A stretch of DNA of 39,240 bases, taken from the NCBI GenBank assembly GCA_016710745.1, contig JADJVB010000008.1, positions 1-39,240 of the forward strand, in the 5' to 3' direction. The notes under the pieces are model-generated. The model was not told the DNA's origin and did no database searches. It worked only from the letters and a program-made list of their open reading frames with translations. This document shows, piece after piece, positions 35,504-39,240 of this stretch. Numbering within the stretch: the stretch's first letter is position 1; each line of letters begins with the position of its first letter. This DNA comes from Chitinophagaceae bacterium. Lineage in GTDB: Bacteria > Bacteroidota > Bacteroidia > Chitinophagales > Chitinophagaceae. The translations under genes and the position numbers were made by a program.

Positions 35504-36245
35504 TATAAACTGGACTGATAAAGTTTGGAATCCAATTACAGGATGCTCAAAAGTTTCTGCAGGATGTAAAAATTGTTATGCTGAATCTATTGCAAAAGAT
35601 TTTGGAATGATAGAAAATTTACTGATGTGCAATGTCATCAAGAAAGAATACACCAGCCATTACAATTTAAGAAACCAAGAAAAATATTTGTAAACTCAAT
35701 GAGCGATCTCTTCCATCCAAAAATATCATTTGAATTTATAGATAATATTTTTGAAGTGATGGCTTATTGTAAACAACATACATTCCAGGTACTTACTAAA
35801 AGACCTGAGATTATGAATGAATATGTTACAGCGTGGGCTCCAAACATATACCATCATACCTTAGAACAATTACCTAACCTCTGGTTGGGTGTTTCTGTTG
35901 AAGATCAAAAGACTGCGGATGAAAGAATTCCATTACTATTACAAACACCTGCTGAGTATTCATTGGTTAAGCATCGAGCCATTACTTGAAGATATTAATT
36001 TAGACACTACTCAACTCTTTGATAATAAAATGCGCGGCAGGCACACAATAGATTGGGTAGTAATTGGATGCGAATCCGGCCCAAAGAAAAGAGAATGTAA
36101 AACGGAATGGATTAGTAAAATAGTATGGGCGTGCCAGCAAGCAAAAATTAAAGTATGGGTAAAGCAAATTAACATTAACGGCAAAGTTGTAGAAGATATA
36201 AACCAATTTCCAAAACATTTGCAAGTAAGAGAGCTGCCAGGATAA
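35490..36245 (+). CDS. Phage Gp37/Gp68 (DUF5131) family protein (two frame breaks)
   Basis: Three overlapping frames form one protein of about 250 residues of the DUF5131/Gp37Gp68 family: NINWTDKVWNPITGCSKVSA, then GCKNCYAES, VNSMSDLFHPKISFEFIDNI, FQVLTKRPEIM, LWLGVSVEDQKTADERIPLL, IDWVVIGCESGPKKREC. Missing single bases, e.g. an A in GCAAAAGAT near 35597, explain the breaks. The C-x-K-V-x-x-G-C-x-x-C motif is radical-SAM-like. The stop codon TAA (36243-36245) coincides exactly with the last three bases before the predicted integron crossover, so this is probably a cassette gene. Confidence 0.85.
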
Positions 36246-36444
36246 CATATTGCGGGCTAACCTGCCTGCGGAAAGAGAAAAGAAATGATTAAATATATGA
36301 TAATGAATAAAGAGTTAACGCAAGTATACGCTGGCACTTGTGTGTTTGATGATAAAGATTATGCAGAACATCATCTATCAAGACTTGGTTGCTCTAAAAA
36401 TAATTGGAGTGTAAAGCAGGTCAGCGTTAAGCCCGAAGTTAAGG
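36240..36444 (-). other. attC-like site, weaker and 205 bp long
   Basis: Core GGATAAC (36240-36246), six-base spacer ATATTG, arm CGGGCTAACC (36253-36262); far arm CGTTAAGCCCG (36425-36435) with one bulged base, two-base spacer AA and core GTTAAGG (36438-36444). Arm complementarity and spacing match the other sites, but the far arm lies inside the 36285-36521 gene and the bulge differs. The left core is supported by coinciding with the DUF5131 stop codon. Confidence 0.5.
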
Positions 36445-36521
36445 TGAATTTTGCGGGAGTGAAAGATAAAAAACTAACACATAAAGAAGCTGAACAAATT
36501 TCTAAAGAGATGGGATTTTAG
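36285..36521 (+). CDS. Cassette gene, 78-residue unknown protein
   Basis: A 78-residue protein (MNKELTQVYAGTCVFDDKDY, then AEHHLSRLGCSKNNWSV and LTHKEAEQISKEMGF). It is mixed alpha/beta and I do not recognise the family. The stop codon TAG lies 12 bases before the next predicted crossover. It overlaps the weaker attC-like site, so either the site or the start needs care. The codon use resembles the neighbours. Confidence 0.5.
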   Translation: MIKYMIMNKELTQVYAGTCVFDDKDYAEHHLSRLGCSKNNWSVKQVSVKPEVKVNFAGVKDKKLTHKEAEQISKEMGF

Positions 36522-36530
36522 CAATTTTCG

Positions 36531-36661
36531 GTTTAACATTTTGTTTTTAACCTGCGATGGTAAAAGCATTTAACATAGATTTTGCAAAACAACATTAGCG
36601 ATGTTACGAAATAAACAATCCTGACGAGTGAAACGAAGTCAGGTTGAAAAACCAGTTATAA
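36531..36661 (-). other. attC site (131 bp)
   Basis: Core GTTTAAC (36531-36537; on the minus strand GTTAAAC, a full GTTRRRY match), spacer ATTTTG, arm TTTTTAACC (36544-36552), arm GGTTGAAAAA (36642-36651) with bulged G, spacer CCA, core GTTATAA (36655-36661). A second hairpin CCTGAC...GTCAGG lies inside (36620-36643). The bulge and spacer asymmetry fit attC. Confidence 0.75.
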
Positions 36662-36677
36662 ATTTTTTGGCGGAAGT

Positions 36678-36890
36678 ATGAAAGAAATAAGATTTAAGAT
36701 TAAAAGATTACGAGAAATGCCACAAACTATAAAACCATTGTGTATATGTTTCTGGTGTGGAGCAATATATAGCAAACTTAGTCATCTTGAAGAACATCAA
36801 AAATATCATTGTTCGCCCAAAAATATGGAGGCAGGCAGTAAAAGATTTGAGCATTTGTTTAGCTTAGTTGAAAGCCAAAAACATTTATAA
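36678..36890 (+). CDS. Cassette gene, C2H2 zinc-finger-like protein
   Basis: A 70-residue basic protein with a single zinc-finger-like core: CICFWCGAIYSKLSHLEEHQ, then KYHC. Two Cys spaced by two residues and two or three His/Cys after a helix resemble a C2H2 finger. Likely nucleic-acid or protein binding. The stop codon TAA (36888-36890) is exactly the three bases before the predicted crossover. No further family recognised. Confidence 0.65.
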   Translation: MKEIRFKIKRLREMPQTIKPLCICFWCGAIYSKLSHLEEHQKYHCSPKNMEAGSKRFEHLFSLVESQKHL

Positions 36891-36946
36891 CGTGGGGGAG
36901 TTGAGCGGATTGCCTCTGGCAATCAGGCTCGAACTCTTAGTTATCG
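36885..36946 (-). other. attC site (62 bp)
   Basis: Core TTATAAC (36885-36891), spacer GTGGGG, arm GAGTTGAGC (36898-36906), short hairpin ATTGCC/GGCAAT, arm GCTCGAACTC (36927-36936) with bulged G, spacer TTA, core GTTATCG (36940-36946). This is the clearest attC fold in the window together with the site at 38602. Confidence 0.88.
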
Positions 36947-37429
36947 ACGCAGTGCGGACGTTATGCAAACGAGTTACGAAAATACAATTTAGAACAAGAA
37001 AAAAGAAAGAAGGCAAAAAATGACCGGTATAGAGTTAATAGCAGAAGAAAGAAAAGAGCAACTTGAAAAGCATAGCAGAACAATTACAGAAGATGTACTT
37101 TTTAACCGCAATGGTGAATTGGTGGAAGGGGCTTTAGCCACAATTTTTACGGTGTATAATTTTCCGCCAAGTTGGGATAAAGATATATGTGAAAAGATTA
37201 GGAAAAAGCCCCGATTCCAAAGACTTATAATTGCAGGAGCATTTTTAGCGGCAGAACTTGATAGATTATTAGAGTTGGGTGAAATGAAAAAACAGGACAC
37301 TTAGCCTTCTCTTTTTTCTTACGCTCAACTCCCCCACGTTATCCACAGCAGGTCAACTGTGGTTTTGGGAAAAGCGAGGTAAGAATAGATTTGAAGGGGT
37401 GCTTAAAATCGAGCATCTGCTGTGGATAA
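36891..37429. repeat. Cassette with split 30-bp inverted repeat
   Basis: The internal block 37322-37351 is the exact reverse complement of 37417-37429 joined to 36891-36907. In the integrated form this appears as two inverted repeats: 36887-36907 with 37322-37342 (21 bp), and 37338-37351 with 37417-37430 (14 bp). They share the GTTAT core. In an excised circle the two halves would become one perfect 30-bp arm across the crossover. Confidence 0.9.
37020..37304 (+). CDS. Cassette gene, phage ER-x-Q-type small protein
   Basis: A 94-residue protein starting after GAAGG (TGIELIAEERKEQLEKHSRT). It matches a widespread unnamed phage protein family that starts I-E-L-I-A-x-E-R-x-x-Q and ends LIIAGAFLAAELDRLL, with a W-D/F-P-P segment in the middle. 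The fold may be MazG-like, but the key acidic residues are not evident, so I do not assign enzyme activity. The gene stops 18 bases before the internal inverted repeat of its cassette. Confidence 0.65.
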   Translation: MTGIELIAEERKEQLEKHSRTITEDVLFNRNGELVEGALATIFTVYNFPPSWDKDICEKIRKKPRFQRLIIAGAFLAAELDRLLELGEMKKQDT

Positions 37430-37550
37430 CGATGCTTTGCCTAAACTGCCGAAAGTGAATAGAAAAATATGAGTGAACGGAAATTAAAAATAAATAAATC
37501 ATCTTCAACTGACCGAAGTAATGAGGTCAGATTTGAGGCAATAGTTAGTT
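37424..37550 (-). other. attC site (127 bp)
   Basis: Core GGATAAC (37424-37430), spacer GATGCT, arm TTGCCTAAA (37437-37445), arm TTTGAGGCAA (37532-37541) with bulged G, spacer TA, core GTTAGTT (37544-37550). An inner hairpin CTGACC...GGTCAG lies at 37509-37530. The geometry equals the other sites. Confidence 0.7.
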
Positions 37551-37565
37551 TTTGAGGAGCGGGCA

Positions 37566-37808
37566 TTGAGAAAAGAACACAAAACATACAAGCTATTTAT
37601 TGAACAGGCAATTTACGTGAGACAACTTAAAAACGTACTTGATTTGATTAAGTGGGACTATCACCACGTATCACCTTACGGAAACCAGTTAAGTAGAAAT
37701 ACAAAATTGAGAGAACTTGAAACATTGATCAAACAAGCAAATGATAAAATCGAACAATTAAAAAAGAGCGGTAACCCATTTGTACTTAATAGTGACGAGC
37801 AAAACTAA
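37566..37808 (+). CDS. Cassette gene, 80-residue helical protein
   Basis: An 80-residue, mostly helical protein (KLFIEQAIYVRQLKNVLDLI, LRELETLIKQANDKIEQLKK). The TTG start at 37566 follows a strong GAGGAG ribosome site. The stop TAA (37806-37808) is exactly the end of the cassette before the crossover C. No family recognised. Confidence 0.6.
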   Translation: MRKEHKTYKLFIEQAIYVRQLKNVLDLIKWDYHHVSPYGNQLSRNTKLRELETLIKQANDKIEQLKKSGNPFVLNSDEQN

Positions 37809-37933
37809 CGATTTGCGGCATAACACGATTGCGACAAAATAAGGAATGAACTTGAAAGATAATTTAGAAAATATTACACAACCGGAATTAACAGACGATA
37901 AAAGCAATTCGTTTGTTGATGCCGAAGTTATGC
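37803..37933 (-). other. attC site (131 bp)
   Basis: Core AACTAAC (37803-37809), spacer GATTTG, arm CGGCATAACA (37816-37825), arm TGTTGATGCCG (37914-37924) with bulged G, spacer AA, core GTTATGC (37927-37933). A 36-codon frame (37846-37956) lies inside it and is probably not a gene. The same length as the site at 36531. Confidence 0.7.
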
Positions 37934-37952
37934 GTTTTTTTGCGAGCATACT

Positions 37953-38607
37953 ATGAAACCATTAAAAGTATTAAACCTTTATGCAGGCATTGGCGGAAAC
38001 CGAAAGCTGTGGCAAAATGTTGAAGTAACGGCTGTTGAATTGGATGAATCGATAGCCACCATTTACCAGGTTTTTCCCTAACGATAAAGTTATAGTTGCA
38101 GATGCACACGAATATTTATTAAAACATTATAATGAATTTAATTTTATATGGAGTAGCCCGCCGTGTCCATCACATAGCAAAGCAAGATATTGGGGATTTG
38201 GTAGCGGGAAAATGGTGGCGGTTTATCCAGATATGAAACTATACCAGGAAATTTTATTTCTTCAACATTTTGCTAAAACTGCTTGGGTGGTTGAAAATGT
38301 GCAACCATACTATGAACCTTTAATAGCGGGTAAAAAAATAGGCAGACATTTATTCTGGAGTAATTTTTTTATACCCACAATAGAATCAAATGATGCAGAC
38401 ATAAACAGAGGCAAAATAAAAGAGTGGCAAGAATTACACGGATTTGATATTAGCAAATATAAGTTAAACCAAAGGCGAGATAAGGTATTGAGAAATTGCG
38501 TGAATGCTGAATTAGGGTTGCACATTTTTAACTATTGCACCGGTGCAATTCCGCCAATACCTTTAGGAACTTTATTTAGTGAATTACAAGAGCAAAAACA
38601 CGCATAA
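37953..38607 (+). CDS. Cassette gene, C5-cytosine DNA methyltransferase (frame break)
   Basis: A C5-cytosine methyltransferase of about 217 residues broken by a one-base indel near 38075 in GGTTTTTCCC. Motif I is VLNLYAGIGGNRKLW (SAM binding), motif IV the catalytic SSPPCPSHSKA, motif VI VVENVQPYY, followed by a short target-recognition region and a final NCVNAELGLHIF. It may protect phage DNA from host restriction. The stop codon TAA (38605-38607) lies exactly at the predicted crossover. It is shorter than typical Dcm, as usual for phage forms. Confidence 0.82.
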
Positions 38608-38664
38608 CGAGTGGGGCTTGAGCAGATGCCCGATAGGGCATACTGTTCGAAGCCTTAGTTATCA
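38602..38664 (-). other. attC site (63 bp)
   Basis: Core GCATAAC (38602-38608), spacer GAGTGG, arm GGCTTGAGCAG (38615-38625), hairpin ATGCCC-GATA-GGGCAT, arm CTGTTCGAAGCC (38643-38654) with bulged G, spacer TTA, core GTTATCA (38658-38664). It has the same plan as the 36885 site but different arm sequence. Confidence 0.88.
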
Positions 38665-39139
38665 ATTGCAATGCCGTCGTAATGTAAGTGAATAAGGAAA
38701 ATAGAATCTTAAATAAAAAATTAAGGACTTGAAAATGATACTAAAAGTGAATGATGAATTGTTAAAAAAACAAATAGAACTAATAGAGCAAGCTTGCTCA
38801 AAGGAATTTAGAGGGCAAGATTTTTCTTTAGTGGCACAAATAGAAACAATTATTAACCTAAAAACAGGTGAAGATAATTTAATTATAAAGGTTGGAGTTT
38901 TAACGGATGAAGAAGCAGTCGAGGTGGGCAAAATTGTGAGCAAGCGGAAACAAAAAGAATTTGAAAAACAGATTAAAGTTGAAGATATATCAAGCTTAAT
39001 AATTAACGGTACGCCTTAATTTTTTACTGCTCAAGCCCCACTCGTTATCAACAGCAACACAGCCCGAAGTTTTACGTAGCTGTTAATGACAAAAGGATTT
39101 GAGATGCGAAATAGAAAAGCAAGGCGTTGCTGTTGATAA
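38608..39139. repeat. Cassette with split 32-bp inverted repeat
   Basis: The internal block 39027-39058 is the exact reverse complement of 39126-39139 joined to 38608-38625. In place it shows as inverted repeats 38604-38625 with 39027-39048 (22 bp) and 39044-39058 with 39126-39140 (15 bp). The plan is identical to the cassette at 36891-37429, with different sequence apart from GTTATCmACAGCA. Confidence 0.9.
38735..39019 (+). CDS. Cassette gene, 94-residue unknown protein
   Basis: A 94-residue alpha/beta protein (ILKVNDELLKKQIELIEQAC, FSLVAQIETIINLKTGEDNL, KVGVLTDEEAVEVGKIVSKR). I chose ATG 38735 because AAGGA lies eight bases upstream. The gene has the same length and cassette plan as 37020-37304, but I see no sequence similarity between the two proteins. 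The stop lies seven bases before the internal repeat. The function is unknown. Confidence 0.6.
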   Translation: MILKVNDELLKKQIELIEQACSKEFRGQDFSLVAQIETIINLKTGEDNLIIKVGVLTDEEAVEVGKIVSKRKQKEFEKQIKVEDISSLIINGTP

Positions 39140-39160
39140 CATATTTGTGCTTAACGGGAA
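39134..39160 (-). other. Left half of a further attC site
   Basis: Core TGATAAC (39134-39140), six-base spacer ATATTT and a possible arm GTGCTTAACGG (39147-39157). The opposite arm would lie beyond the window end. The core is independently supported because the split inverted repeat breaks exactly here. Confidence 0.55.
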
Positions 39161-39169
39161 ACGGAAACA

Positions 39170-39240
39170 ATGAGACCAAAATATACACAACGATTTGATG
39201 GCGAATGGATACGACCAACAAGAAAGAACTATTACATAAA
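39170..39240 (+). CDS. Partial cassette gene, conserved small phage protein
   Basis: An open frame running off the window end: MRPKYTQRFDGEW then IRPTRKNYYIK. The sequence R-F-D-G-E-W-I-x-P-T-R-K-x-Y is the start of a small phage protein family that usually continues with a C-C-D-C-G-L zinc-like motif. It is truncated by the window end. Joining the end directly to position 1 would stop the frame after a few codons, so some sequence is probably missing between the two window ends. Confidence 0.6.
   Translation, partial: MRPKYTQRFDGEWIRPTRKNYYI

Larger units (their letters stand above)
36240..39240. mobile_element. Integron attC gene-cassette array
   Basis: Seven TAAC core sites divide this 3.0-kb stretch into cassettes of about 291, 354, 539, 379, 799 and 532 bp plus one cut by the window end. 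Each cassette starts (in + direction) with an attC structure and then carries one gene, all on the + strand. Read on the minus strand, the sites have the classic polarity: R'' (nnnTAAC), 2-3 nt, L'' with one extra base, hairpin, L', 6 nt, R' (GTTAnnn). The extra bulged base lies in L'' on that strand, as in class 1 integrons. The minus strand is thus the attC top strand, and the genes run antisense to it. Confidence 0.85.

Noticed and set aside
36989..37300. A minus-strand frame opposite the 94-residue cassette gene
   Set aside because: The plus-strand protein has family-like sequence and a ribosome site; the reverse frame is a shadow with low-complexity Ser/Leu content.
36887..37342. Reading the inverted-repeat cassettes as insertion sequences or MITEs
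   Set aside because: No transposase, no target-site duplication, and the repeats break exactly at the integron core, which the cassette model explains better.
37339..37347. A perfect DnaA-box-like TTATCCACA (and its complement at 37421-37429)
   Set aside because: It is part of the cassette palindrome and overlaps the GTTA core; there are no further boxes or AT-rich unwinding element. Treated as coincidence.
37846..37956. A 36-codon open frame inside the attC at 37803-37933
   Set aside because: It includes the far arm and core of the attC site and overlaps the methyltransferase start; no independent support for a protein.
36885..38664. Reading the attC hairpins as simple terminators
   Set aside because: No T-run follows them, and core, spacer and bulge are arranged as in attC.

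Overview
The window is an almost complete genome of a tailed temperate phage with a lambda/HK97-type head and a long non-contractile-type tail set, about one third G+C. Its host is probably a member of the FCB group (Ignavibacteriota or Bacteroidota). I infer this from base composition, from the low-complexity intergenic repeats (AAATTCAAAATTC, TTAATTGTTAATTG and GAGCGAAGTCGAAG types) and from codon use. Many genes are broken by single-base indels, often in homopolymers, which looks like uncorrected long-read sequence, so I do not treat most of those genes as true pseudogenes.

Layout on the + strand. 1-1.0 kb: an integron integrase (IntI) with one frame break. 1.0-9.2 kb: GpZ-like protein, connector, a secreted protein, lambda-type portal, protease-capsid fusion, head completion genes, tail terminator and tail tube. 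9.2-14.3 kb: tail chaperone pair with a likely programmed -1 frameshift, tape measure, distal tail and hub. 14.3-19.3 kb: fibre and accessory genes, several starting with Sec signal peptides. 19.4-21.5 kb: small membrane proteins, a hairpin-rich non-coding stretch, then holin, unimolecular spanin and M15 endolysin. 21.5-23.7 kb: phosphoesterase, GNAT and DUF1599-like genes. 23.8-24.0 kb: terminator and a 42-bp copy of a tRNA-Val 3' half, the probable attP. 24.1-25.8 kb on the - strand: phage integrase, a membrane zinc-ribbon protein and the repressor. 25.9-32.4 kb: early operon with regulators, many small overlapping genes, primase and VapE-type helicase. 32.4-32.8 kb: an iteron cluster and a GC-rich block (origin and/or cos). 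32.8-35.3 kb: small and large terminase. 35.5-39.2 kb: an array of small gene cassettes separated by integron attC sites.

The main finding is that both window ends lie in one integron: intI on the left, the attC array on the right. The phage attP is internal and flanked by phage genes on both sides, so the DNA looks like a free, circularly permuted phage genome opened inside the integron. If the ends are joined, the layout becomes canonical: intI is divergent from attC polarity and the array lies on the 5' side of intI, all between terL and the portal gene in the late operon. I call six attC sites (one of them weaker) plus one site cut by the window end. They share the same geometry: a TAAC core, a 2-3 nt spacer, an arm with one bulged base, a hairpin, the opposite arm, a 6 nt spacer and a GTTA core.

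Two features of the array are unusual. The cassette genes run antisense to attC polarity, that is, with phage late transcription, and in four of them the TAA stop codon is exactly the three bases before the predicted crossover. Two cassettes of nearly equal size (539 and 532 bp) carry perfect inverted repeats that are split at the predicted crossover and become continuous 30- and 32-bp repeats in the excised circle. The cassette genes (C5 methyltransferase, Gp37/Gp68-like protein, zinc-finger protein, small unknowns) are typical phage accessory genes, so the integron would act as a platform for exchanging phage cargo. This is inference from sequence; activity, circularity and novelty need testing.
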